The notes beneath the pieces are model-generated. The model ran no database searches and was not told the DNA's origin. It saw only the letters and a list, made by a program, of their open reading frames with translations. A DNA stretch of 64,000 nt, from the NCBI RefSeq assembly GCF_012767755.2, contig NZ_AP023189.1:186001-250000 (forward strand), in the 5' to 3' direction. Positions 55,784 through 63,458 of this stretch are shown here, one piece after another. A program made the translations under genes and the position numbers. The first letter of the stretch is position 1. Each line of letters begins with the position of its first letter. The DNA is from Pseudomonas tohonis. Its GTDB lineage: Bacteria > Pseudomonadota > Gammaproteobacteria > Pseudomonadales > Pseudomonadaceae.

Positions 55784-57702
55784 TCCGGTGACTCATCGAG
55801 CCGTTCGATAACTTTATCTGCGAGCCGATCCAGCGACTCAGGCAGGCCATCAAGAAGCTCCTGATCAGTGAGCCTTCCTAGCGCGCCCAAGTGGGCTGCA
55901 GGCTTGCTGCTCAACTTGAAAAGCTTGTGGTAAGCCTCGAACAAGCTCTGTTCATCTTCGTCGTATTGGTCGGGATTGAAATGGCTATCTCCTAAGACCT
56001 TGGTGTGGCTCTTTGGGGTTGCTGCGATGGCTTCAGCCTCATATGCCTGTGGGAAGGCACACAGCATTGCAAAGTCCAGATCCAAGGGGTCGGAGAAGAA
56101 AACGCTCCTTTTTTCGAGCTCGTTGAAGAGGCTTACTGTTCCACTCTCGAACCAGTTATGGGTTCGTACAGGCGTGTTGGGATCGTTCCATTCATGGTAA
56201 GGCCAGCCAGCGGGTAGGTTATTTTCAGGAGCATACTGAGCAAGCTGGTCCCTGACGTACTTCACGCGTCCCCACCCGCCCTGATGGCGGCCGACATCAA
56301 GGTCAAGGAGCGTGATGTAGGGAGTTCCGATCGCTGAGAGCAACCGCCAAAAGTGGTTCACATGGCGACCACCGAGCGGGGCAATTGCAACAGCAAATTC
56401 ATCGACAGGTGCCCCCTTCGCCTGAAGGATTCTGGGCAGTACGATCTCTTCGCTATCACCTTCCCCCAGCACCACCAGTCGAGCGAAATAGATCTCAGGA
56501 AACGCCTGCACCGCCTCCCTAACAAACTTGTAAGCGTCGGTATGCTTCTGAGGTAGCTGAATAGTTGTGACTTGGGTGCGCCGATCTCCATTCAGTCGCA
56601 GGTACCGGATGTTTTCAGGCTCAACCCGCCGCAGCATAGAGGGCGCTTGAGTGGCTATCAGTGCTTGGGCATCCACGTCGACTGAGGACTTCAGCGAGTT
56701 GACGATGCGGCCGAGGTAATGTGGCGAAAGGCTGTTTTCCGGCTCTTCCACCGCGAGGATGGTGAATGCCGGCGGTTTCAATTTATGGGGATCGAAAGCC
56801 TTGTTCTCTCCCGACCTCACATCACGCCCTATCGTGAGTGCTGACAGGACCAGCGAGAGGTACAGCATGGACTTCTGCCCATCACTCAGGCGTGCAAAGT
56901 CAACCTGATTTTCTCCATGGCCAGGGCTGAAGGAGACAGTGAGGTGCCGAAGTAATGCTTCGATCTCAGAGTTCTCAAACGTCAGGCGGGGCGATGCAAA
57001 GAAGTCCCCCTTGTGCAGACGCTGCCAAGCAGTGGTGAGGCTATCGCTCAGTGTTTTAACTGACTCGTTCTCAACAAGGCAGTCAGTAATTTGCTCTGTG
57101 AGATCCTTTACCGTCTCTCGGTCTTCAGTCCAGTTGGCAGCTCGTAGGAGCCGCCCCAGAAGGGCTGTTGCGCCGTAGGCGACGTGATCGGAAGGATCGC
57201 GCTTGGCTGGGAGGTAGTGGAGATGGATTGTGTCACGATGCCGTTTTGGAACCGCCTGTTTCGATACAGGCTCGTCATTCTCGTCCGTCTTGGTGACGAA
57301 GAGAAATTGCTCTTCAATCTCCCCATCCTCGTACAGTGTTGCCTCTAGGCGAAAGCGTATCCAAGGGGTCCCTCCCACCTCGCGCATTGCCATTTGCCCG
57401 AAGAACGGCGGCACAGTGTCGTTATCATCGTCCTCGAGTGTTTCCTCAAACGTAAAATCTGCTTCAAGCCACAGATGACGCTGCTCGGGCTGCTTCGCTT
57501 CAGTGGCAGGGACGTGAAAGTCTGAACGGCGGATTCGGCGTAAGCTGGGATCAACTGAAAACATCCGGCAGAGTGCCTGCAGCGCGGCTGTTTTCCCTGC
57601 ACCATTAGGGCCTAGGAGGTAGGTAACATCTTCGAACGAGATCTCCTCCGCTGCCGGCCCAAAGGACTGGAAGTTACTGATAAGCAGATTGCTCAGCCTC
57701 AT
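55780..57702 (-). CDS. gajA: Gabija protein GajA, OLD-family ATPase-nuclease
   Basis: 640 residues. An ABC-type ATPase domain with Walker A GPNGAGKT (31-38), signature LSDGQ (272-276) and Walker B ILAVEEPEN (about 315-323) is followed by a TOPRIM nuclease domain: VLGEGDSEE (411-419) supplies the glutamate and LLDLDVGRHQGG (465-476) the acidic pair of class 2 OLD enzymes. GajA nicks phage DNA when nucleotide levels fall. It is somewhat longer than the first described GajA (about 578). AAGGGA lies nine bases before the ATG at 57702. Confidence 0.87.
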   Translation of the reverse strand: MRLSNLLISNFQSFGPAAEEISFEDVTYLLGPNGAGKTAALQALCRMFSVDPSLRRIRRSDFHVPATEAKQPEQRHLWLEADFTFEETLEDDDNDTVPPFFGQMAMREVGGTPWIRFRLEATLYEDGEIEEQFLFVTKTDENDEPVSKQAVPKRHRDTIHLHYLPAKRDPSDHVAYGATALLGRLLRAANWTEDRETVKDLTEQITDCLVENESVKTLSDSLTTAWQRLHKGDFFASPRLTFENSEIEALLRHLTVSFSPGHGENQVDFARLSDGQKSMLYLSLVLSALTIGRDVRSGENKAFDPHKLKPPAFTILAVEEPENSLSPHYLGRIVNSLKSSVDVDAQALIATQAPSMLRRVEPENIRYLRLNGDRRTQVTTIQLPQKHTDAYKFVREAVQAFPEIYFARLVVLGEGDSEEIVLPRILQAKGAPVDEFAVAIAPLGGRHVNHFWRLLSAIGTPYITLLDLDVGRHQGGWGRVKYVRDQLAQYAPENNLPAGWPYHEWNDPNTPVRTHNWFESGTVSLFNELEKRSVFFSDPLDLDFAMLCAFPQAYEAEAIAATPKSHTKVLGDSHFNPDQYDEDEQSLFEAYHKLFKLSSKPAAHLGALGRLTDQELLDGLPESLDRLADKVIERLDESPE

Positions 57703-58002
57703 CGCTCAGATTCCCTTCTGACTAATCTTGTTGTTCGTTTTCTTCGGGGCCGCAGGCTAGCGGATGGCACATCCTACAGCCGCTCTTGTTCGTCCCGAAG
57801 AAGTAGCTCTCTGAAGCATAAGTCAGGAATGAGCCAGCTTGCAGTATCAAATATGCCTGTCTGGCGAAGCTGCAGTCCGATCAGAGGCTGTTTCGTAAGC
57901 AGCTGGATTGTGGCCGCTCTAGCTGCTGAATCGCCCCATAATTCGTAGGCGCTGGAATGCCACTGTTAGTCCCTAGCTGTCCTCTACGGGATGTCCCTTT
58001 AC
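57703..58002. other. Gap upstream of gajA
   Basis: This 300-bp stretch between gajA and the MITE-like element should contain the gajA promoter, read leftward. No open frame with protein-like content was seen, and no other structure stands out. Confidence 0.5.
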
Positions 58003-58188
58003 GGCCGATTCTGTTGAAAAAGTCGGTTTCTGAGCGAGCTGCGTTTTGGTAGCTCAGAAAGCACTCGATTTCGGTGTTGCTACGTAAAAACCAAGACAGC
58101 TCTTCCTTCTGAGCAAGCCAGATTTCAACGTCGCTCACGCTCTTTCATGGGGAAAAATTGCGACGGGACTTTTTCAACAGAATCGGCC
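58003..58188. mobile_element. MITE-like element with 22-bp perfect terminal inverted repeats
   Basis: The arms at 58003-58024 and 58167-58188 are exact reverse complements over 22 bases (starting GGCCGATTCTG). A looser match continues outward to GTCC at 57993 and GGAC at 58198. Inside, TTTCTGAGC (58027-58035) and GCTCAGAAA (58052-58060) form another hairpin. The 186 bp cannot encode a transposase. An antisense frame of 85 codons crosses it but resembles nothing. No clear target duplication is visible. Parent element unknown. Confidence 0.7.
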
Positions 58189-58519
58189 AATAGCGGACGC
58201 TGGACTATCACTCCCTCGGCTTCTGAGCTATCGAGCGAAGTGGCGACAGCACCTGCTTCTTGGTCTCACTGACTAACGACTCCTGCTCGAAGACTGGTAA
58301 GGCTGCTTTTATTTCCCTCGCTGGGCGGACCTGCCGAGTTTTGTTCAGGACAGCAGATCGCTCCTCCCGCGTAATGTTGCCAGGCCAACGAAAACTTCAC
58401 GTGCACTTGACAGGCACTTCACACCTTCGCCTCTAACCTCCTTCGCATTTCTTGGCAAAGGCGGTGGGTGTACACGCATCCCGGCGAGCCTCGAACAACG
58501 ACAACACGGAGGCTCCAGC
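58189..58519. other. Gap between MITE and DUF347 gene
   Basis: This 331-bp stretch has no supported gene. The last bases carry the GGAGG ribosome-binding site of the following gene. The sequence CTTGACAGGCACTTCAC near 58405 could hold a -35 element, but no convincing -10 partner was found. Confidence 0.35.
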
Positions 58520-59299
58520 ATGCGAGTGGACAATAGTGATTGGGCCGATGCCCTGCAGAACAAGGTTCCAGTGGTGGCACTGGTGTTTTGGGTGATCAAG
58601 ATCCTGTCGACCACGGTTGGGGAGACGGGGGCTGACTTCCTGATCTTCAAACTGCATTTCGGGCTACCGCTGACCTCCTTGATCATGGGGGCGTTGCTGG
58701 TGGCGGTCATGTTCATCCAGTTGCGCAGCGAGCACTACGTGCCCTGGAAGTACTGGTTGGCGGTGGTGCAGGTGAGCATCTTCGGGACTCTGGTTACCGA
58801 CAGCCTGGTGGACACCTATGGTGTGGCGCTGACCACCACCACCGCGGTGTTCAGCGTACTGCTGGTACTGACCTTTGTGCTCTGGTTCGCCCAGGAGAAG
58901 ACCCTGTCGATCCTGGCCATTTACCCGGGGCGGAGGGAGTTCTTCTATTGGACGGCGATCCTGATGACCTTCGCGCTCGGAACCGCCGCCGGTGACTTAG
59001 TCGCGGAAGAGCTGAAGCTGGGCTACGCGATCTCGGCCCTATTCTTCGCCGGGTGCATCCTCGCTGTGGCGATCGCCCACTATTTCTTCCGCCTGGATGT
59101 CGTGACGGCCTTCTGGGTCGCCTATGTGCTCACACGGCCGTTCGGAGCATCCGTGGGCGACTGGCTATCGCACTCAGCCAAGAAAGGCGGGTTGGGGCTT
59201 GGAACGGTCGGAACCAGCGAGGTGTTCGCCGTCATCATCATTGCACTGGTGTGCTACCTGAGCTGGCGCGATCGCCCACGGGTCCAAGCAGGCAGGTGA
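58520..59299 (+). CDS. DUF347 (COG4705-type) inner-membrane protein
   Basis: 259 residues with seven or eight hydrophobic helices. Repeated family-type motifs are visible: VFWVIKILSTTVGETGADFL near the N-terminus and FYWTAILMTFALGTAAGDL and FWVAYVLTRPFGASVGDWL later, each keeping a Thr/Gly-Asp pattern, as in DUF347 repeats. The function is unknown; a transport role is plausible. The ATG at 58520 follows GGAGG by nine bases. The broken tail of an OmpR-type regulator lies about 425 bp downstream. Confidence 0.82.
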   Translation: MRVDNSDWADALQNKVPVVALVFWVIKILSTTVGETGADFLIFKLHFGLPLTSLIMGALLVAVMFIQLRSEHYVPWKYWLAVVQVSIFGTLVTDSLVDTYGVALTTTTAVFSVLLVLTFVLWFAQEKTLSILAIYPGRREFFYWTAILMTFALGTAAGDLVAEELKLGYAISALFFAGCILAVAIAHYFFRLDVVTAFWVAYVLTRPFGASVGDWLSHSAKKGGLGLGTVGTSEVFAVIIIALVCYLSWRDRPRVQAGR

Positions 59300-59724
59300 C
59301 TTGGGAAGGCTGGCGGCGAGAATGCCGCCAGCCTGTTGTCATTCCAGTTCGGACAGTCGATTGCCACGTTGATCATTACTTGAATGGCTAACAGTGGTTG
59401 GCTGCCCGGCTGAGCACGAAGATTGAAATTCCAACCTGCGGCCAAACGAATACTACGTGTCCGGCAAGCTGCTGTTCACCGACAACTTTATCCAGCGTGT
59501 ATGTGAGTCGCCTACAGGGCTCATTCACCAACCACCGCAGCAGCTGAGCCCACTGCTCGCCAACCCGGGCGAGTGGGCTTGCCCGGCAACCTAGGTGTAG
59601 GCAGCACCAGTAATTGAGGGCGCCCCCCCCGTATTGGCCGATCCTCGCGGCCATGATTTGACACAAAGTTGGGAGCTGCCTAGCAAACGATAATGCTTAT
59701 ATTTGCGAGCTGTGGTGTTCCAGG
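59300..59724. other. Non-coding remnant region
   Basis: No intact gene. Short open stretches exist on both strands but none shows a recognisable family. Given the regulator fragment that follows, this is probably decayed coding sequence or a junction. Confidence 0.4.
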
Positions 59725-59829
59725 CCTCAGATCCATAAGCTTCGGCAAACGCTAGACAAGCCATTCGGCACGCCCTTGCTACATACTATTCGAGGCGTAG
59801 GGTTTCGGCTCGCTGATCTTAATGAGTAG
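59725..59829 (+). pseudogene. C-terminal fragment of an OmpR-family response regulator
   Basis: The plus-strand frame ending at TAG 59827-59829 reads IHKLRQTLDKPFGTP, then HTIRGVGFRLADLNE. This is the recognition helix and wing of OmpR-type DNA-binding domains. The receiver domain, the start of the DNA-binding domain and any start codon are missing, and similarity is lost upstream of about 59725. It is a remnant, not an expressed gene. Confidence 0.72.
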
Positions 59830-59929
59830 GGCGAATGATCAAGGGGTGAACTTTTTCCGTTCCACACTACCTTATCAAGCTACGCATACCTGCCAGCATA
59901 GGTATTACGAAGCTCGTTAAGGGATAATG

Positions 59930-60166
59930 ATGGATGCTCAATCCGCGCTACGCGCAAAATTGGCTTTGTCTGCTCGCATTGAGCGTGATCGCCTTCGAAC
60001 TGCCATGCAGGCGCCAATTTCTGCGCCTCGGTACCGTGTGCTTTATCTGAAGGACGGTAAAGAAAAGCACTCTGCGTGGTTTTACAAGCATGACTACGCT
60101 AGGGTGGCACTTCAGTTAATGCAGAAGAAATACGGAGATAAGAAAGCAATTATCTACATCGATTAG
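59930..60166 (+). CDS. Small hypothetical protein
   Basis: 78 residues, basic and soluble (MDAQSALRAKLALSARIERDRLR at the start; KYGDKKAIIYID at the end). No family recognised. The ATG at 59930 follows AGGGATA; an ATG at 59927 is equally close. It lies upstream of the MvaT-like gene in the island, with a 239-bp gap between them in which a 61-codon frame looks accidental. Confidence 0.5.
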   Translation: MDAQSALRAKLALSARIERDRLRTAMQAPISAPRYRVLYLKDGKEKHSAWFYKHDYARVALQLMQKKYGDKKAIIYID

Positions 60167-60405
60167 GCGTTTTCGTGCCAAGCTAGAGCACATGCCAATC
60201 GATGATCATGGTTCTTTATATATCACCGCTTCTACGCGCTTGAGTGGGGTGCTTTGCCATGAAATGGGTGGGGAGGTATCAGGCTTCACTAGGCCGTACG
60301 GCATAAATTTAGTGCATTGGTCGACCTATTCGTCGTTAATTTCCTCGCTGCAGATGGCTCGTGTTAGAGTGATTTAATCCAATACACCCTAATAAAGGTT
60401 TGTCT

Positions 60406-60759
60406 ATGTCTAAGCTTGCAGAATTCAAGGCTCTTGAGGCTCAGCTTGCCGCTCAGATTAAGCAGCTCGATGTGCTTAAAAATGATGGTGGTTTGAAGCG
60501 TGAAATTGAGTTTGAAGAAAAGCTACGCAAGCTCATGGCTGAATACGGCTTTAATTTGGGAAGCGTCATTTCTCTTCTCGACCCACAAGCAAGTCGCCGC
60601 TTGGCTCCGGCAATGCAGGGGCAGCGCCGGAAACGCCAGGTCAAGGTTTATAAGCATCCAGAAACCGGTGAAGTGGTTGAGACCAAAGGTGCCAGCAAAG
60701 TGCTGAAGGCTTGGAGGGCGCAATACGGAACTGAAAAGGTAGACGGGTGGTTGCAGTAA
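60406..60759 (+). CDS. MvaT/MvaU-family H-NS-like xenogeneic silencer
   Basis: 117 residues. The N-terminal coiled-coil dimerisation region (LAEFKALEAQLAAQIKQLDVLKND, then EFEEKLRKLMAEYGFNLGSVISLLDP) is followed by a basic linker and a C-terminal DNA-binding domain, KVYKHPETGEVVETKGASKVLKAWRAQYG. This matches MvaT, which silences AT-rich horizontally acquired DNA. Being in an island, it is probably an extra copy beside chromosomal mvaT and mvaU. The ATG at 60406 has AAAGG seven bases upstream; a TTG two codons earlier is possible. A good terminator follows. Confidence 0.9.
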   Translation: MSKLAEFKALEAQLAAQIKQLDVLKNDGGLKREIEFEEKLRKLMAEYGFNLGSVISLLDPQASRRLAPAMQGQRRKRQVKVYKHPETGEVVETKGASKVLKAWRAQYGTEKVDGWLQ

Positions 60760-60782
60760 GTCAGCCGCGTCGATTGCGAAAG

Positions 60783-60808
60783 GCCAGGCATTGCCTGGCT
60801 TTTCTTTT
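60783..60808 (+). terminator. Terminator downstream of the MvaT-like gene
   Basis: GCCAGGC-att-GCCTGGC followed by TTTTCTTTT, 23 bases after the stop codon. Confidence 0.85.
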
Positions 60809-60837
60809 GGAGAGCGGTTGGGTAGATATCACGTAAA

Positions 60838-61254
60838 TTAGTGTTCGGAATCCAATTGCTTTTTCTTCGAGAAGGCCTCACCCATTCGAGATTTTACATG
60901 CCTACGCCACTCGTTATCCTCGTCGGTAGGCTTGTTGGCGATCCTGTCTTCCTCTGCTTGAAGTGCGTCTTTGCACTGGCTAAGCCCATCCTCCCACCCC
61001 ATTTTGTACAGCGAGTCGTTCATGTACTGCCGTACATCTTTTCGAAATGGTTCTAGACCTCCTCCAGCATGCCGACCGCTGCTGCAGCCTGCATCGAAGC
61101 CATCAACATAGGTTGGTGGGTAGCCCTCGTATAACATCTGTTCTTGAGTGTTTTGGCAGCCAGATATGAGCGCTGCTGAAAAAATTAGACATGCAGCTAA
61201 TAGGGGTGAATTTTCATTATTTAGTAATGAAAATGATGTATGCGGGCGATGCAT
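60838..61254 (-). CDS. Small lipoprotein of unknown function
   Basis: 138 residues. After a basic N-terminus a hydrophobic stretch ends in the lipobox LISGC. The mature part has GYPPTYVDGFDAGCSSGRHAGG, a Gly- and Cys-rich segment seen in small Pseudomonas lipoproteins, and a charged helical tail. It is convergent with the MvaT-like gene across a terminator. Low GC fits the island. The role is unknown. Confidence 0.7.
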   Translation of the reverse strand: MHRPHTSFSLLNNENSPLLAACLIFSAALISGCQNTQEQMLYEGYPPTYVDGFDAGCSSGRHAGGGLEPFRKDVRQYMNDSLYKMGWEDGLSQCKDALQAEEDRIANKPTDEDNEWRRHVKSRMGEAFSKKKQLDSEH

Positions 61255-61488
61255 TGACTGATTCCAGGGTGTAGCCTTGAAGTCAGTCTGTTCTTTCTGT
61301 TGTTAAGCAGTCGTCAAGATATTGTGAAAAAAACATCAAGCTTAATTGAGTGTTACTGCCACACTGCTCGACGCTGAAATATTAAGTAACCGTTGCTCCG
61401 CAGTTGACGAATTTTTCGCATTTTTTTAACGAGTGCTTGATGCCCGGATCTCTAGGGTGGTCAACCAGACCATCTGGAGCGCTATCTC

Positions 61489-62184
61489 ATGCTCAAGCAA
61501 GACCCTATCGAGCTCGAATTTTCCCGCAAGTACGACCGCGACCATGCTCAGCAATACTTTGCTAAGCATCAGGATGGTCTGGCTCGACGAATTTCCCATT
61601 GGCGGGATGTGGAGGTTGCACGACAAGCACTTAAGCTTGCGGGCGATCCCGCACAAGTTCTGGATCTGCCTAGTGGCGCAGGCCGCTTCTGGCCGCTGCT
61701 CTGCGAGAACCCTAATCGAGTAATCCTTGCTGCTGACAACTCTGCTGAGATGCTTGAGATAGCTAGGCAGGGGCAGCCGAAGGATGTTGTCCGGCGGATC
61801 ACTACCTTCCAAACCTCCGCTTTTGATATTCAACTCAATGACAGTGAAGTGGACTGCGTCTTCTGTATCCGACTGCTGCATCACATCGAGTCTTCAGAGC
61901 ATCGCCTTGCGATGCTACGAGAGTTCTCCAGAGTTAGTCGCGATAGCGTCATCGTCTCTCTCTGGGTTGACGGCAATTTCAAGGCCTGGAGGCGCCGGCG
62001 CCTTGAGTCGAGACGAGCTCTGAAAGGTCGCCCAGCGCAGAACCAAAACCGCTTCATCGTTCCTCGATCGGTGATCGAAAGTGAGTTTAAAGAGGCAGGT
62101 TTCCAGGTCGTTGGCCACCTGGACTTCTTGCCGGGCTACGCCATGTGGCGCACATATGTCTTGCGTAAGGCTCCCAAGCTATGA
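61489..62184 (+). CDS. Class I SAM-dependent methyltransferase
   Basis: 231 residues. The SAM-binding motif I is VLDLPSGAGRFWPLL, followed by the acidic ILAADNS, DCVFCIRLLHHIES as motif IV, and a C-terminal FKEAGFQVVGHLDFLPGY. This is a small-molecule or lipid methyltransferase type (Methyltransf_11-like). The stop overlaps the start of the kinase gene by four bases (62181-62184), indicating a coupled operon for envelope modification; the substrate is unknown. Confidence 0.83.
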   Translation: MLKQDPIELEFSRKYDRDHAQQYFAKHQDGLARRISHWRDVEVARQALKLAGDPAQVLDLPSGAGRFWPLLCENPNRVILAADNSAEMLEIARQGQPKDVVRRITTFQTSAFDIQLNDSEVDCVFCIRLLHHIESSEHRLAMLREFSRVSRDSVIVSLWVDGNFKAWRRRRLESRRALKGRPAQNQNRFIVPRSVIESEFKEAGFQVVGHLDFLPGYAMWRTYVLRKAPKL

Positions 62185-62900
62185 GCCTGCATACGATTAC
62201 CAGTGCTGCAGGGCGGGTGCAGAAGGGCGCCAAAGGCCTTCGCTCATTTGATCGTTGGTGGGACAGTGGTGGGGAATGGGTAGAGCCAGCCAATAAGCGG
62301 CGGGGAGGAGAGAGCGGAGTGCGCATTTTGCGCTCTCTTAACGATGAGCGGCCGGATCTCTACTGCAAGCGTCAGATCGGCCACATCTATCGTTCTCTTC
62401 AGCACCCAATGGGACTACCTACGGTGCTGCGTGAGCGAAAGGCGTACCTGGCATATGCTCGCCTCGGTATTCGAACACCAAACATTGTTTACTGTGGAGC
62501 CCGTCGCAGTGACGGAAATTGGCAAGCGCTACTGGTGACAGAGGCGCTTCGTGGTTTCGTTAGCCTTCAGGACTGGTATCGAGTTCAGGGTGAGACTCAC
62601 GTTGCCCAACACCTCATGGCGGCGCTTGGCACAGAGCTGGCTCGGTTGCACAAGGGTAGGTGGCAGCATGGCTGCTTGTATCCCAAGCACATCTTTGTCA
62701 AAACCCTCACCAATACCTTGGGGGGAGTGCAGGTCGAAGTTGCTTTGCTCGATCTGGAGAAGAGTCGGCAGAGATGGAGTGTCGGCAAGGCCTCTCGAAA
62801 AGATCTATCCCAGCTGAGGAGGCACTGGGGAGAGCTCCCCAAGGATGATCTGCTAGCTCTCGAGGGATCCTACCAGCTTGCTCTAAGAGGGGCTTTGTAG
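62181..62900 (+). CDS. Lipopolysaccharide kinase-like protein (InaA/WaaP family)
   Basis: 239 residues. The protein-kinase-like Kdo/WaaP fold is suggested by YCKRQIGHIYRS (lysine strand), VLRERKAYLAYARLGIRTPNIVYCG, a catalytic-loop-like LARLHKGRWQHGCLYPKHIFVK and an acidic VALLDLEKSRQRW. InaA/WaaP proteins phosphorylate LPS core sugars. The usual HGD-type catalytic Asp is replaced by Gly-Cys (QHGCLYPKH), but the downstream DLEK acidic motif remains. It is translationally coupled to the methyltransferase. Confidence 0.78.
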   Translation: MSLHTITSAAGRVQKGAKGLRSFDRWWDSGGEWVEPANKRRGGESGVRILRSLNDERPDLYCKRQIGHIYRSLQHPMGLPTVLRERKAYLAYARLGIRTPNIVYCGARRSDGNWQALLVTEALRGFVSLQDWYRVQGETHVAQHLMAALGTELARLHKGRWQHGCLYPKHIFVKTLTNTLGGVQVEVALLDLEKSRQRWSVGKASRKDLSQLRRHWGELPKDDLLALEGSYQLALRGAL

Positions 62901-63458
62901 GGGGCTGTGGCTGTATATCTGTGATGGCGGTGTCTGTGAAATGCGCCCCATGGCATTGCTGAATGCCAATTATTGGGGACGAAATAGTTGCAGATAACTC
63001 CTGCGGTCCTTGATCAGGCCGAGTGTGCTGGAGTCTTGTTTGATGCTCGGACGGGGACTTGGCTATCAGCCCTGCTACCTACCGGTGCGCACTCTGGAGC
63101 CACTGTTTCTATCTGGCTGAGCAATCTGCATTTTGGGGCTGCCTTACCGAGTCTTTGTCTGTGTGATGGGGTTGGGAGTAACCCTTCTAAGCATCACCGA
63201 TGTAGTCATTTGTCAGACAAAACATCATGTCGGGGTTCGGACAGTTCATCGCTCAGTCAGTAGCAAAGAGCAGGCTCGTGCCTGTTCCTGAAGGGCGAAA
63301 ATTCTCGCATAGCACTCACGTCTCAATCAGAAGTTACTGCTGCGTCATCAGAGTTCTAGATGCGCGCACGGCGTTGACAGCTTTTTCACATCTTCTTCAC
63401 CAGTTTTCGACGGCGCACTTTGCAGACTGCCGGGCATTTCTACTGCTCGGACTCTCGT
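62901..63458. other. Gap between kinase and LTA-synthase-like gene
   Basis: 558 bp without a gene I can support. Short frames are present but lack family features. Codon-like bias is absent. A promoter for the following membrane protein is expected here; I found no clear -35/-10 pair. Confidence 0.4.

Noticed and set aside
54116..57702. PARIS or single-gene class 1 OLD system
   Set aside because: TOPRIM and ATPase are fused in one protein and the partner is a UvrD-type helicase, which fits Gabija.
57881..58138. 85-codon frame across the MITE-like element
   Set aside because: Composed partly of the inverted-repeat arm, with no recognisable domain and no ribosome-binding site.
60192..60377. 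61-codon frame before the MvaT-like gene
   Set aside because: No ribosome-binding site and no family likeness; probably part of the mvaT-like upstream region.
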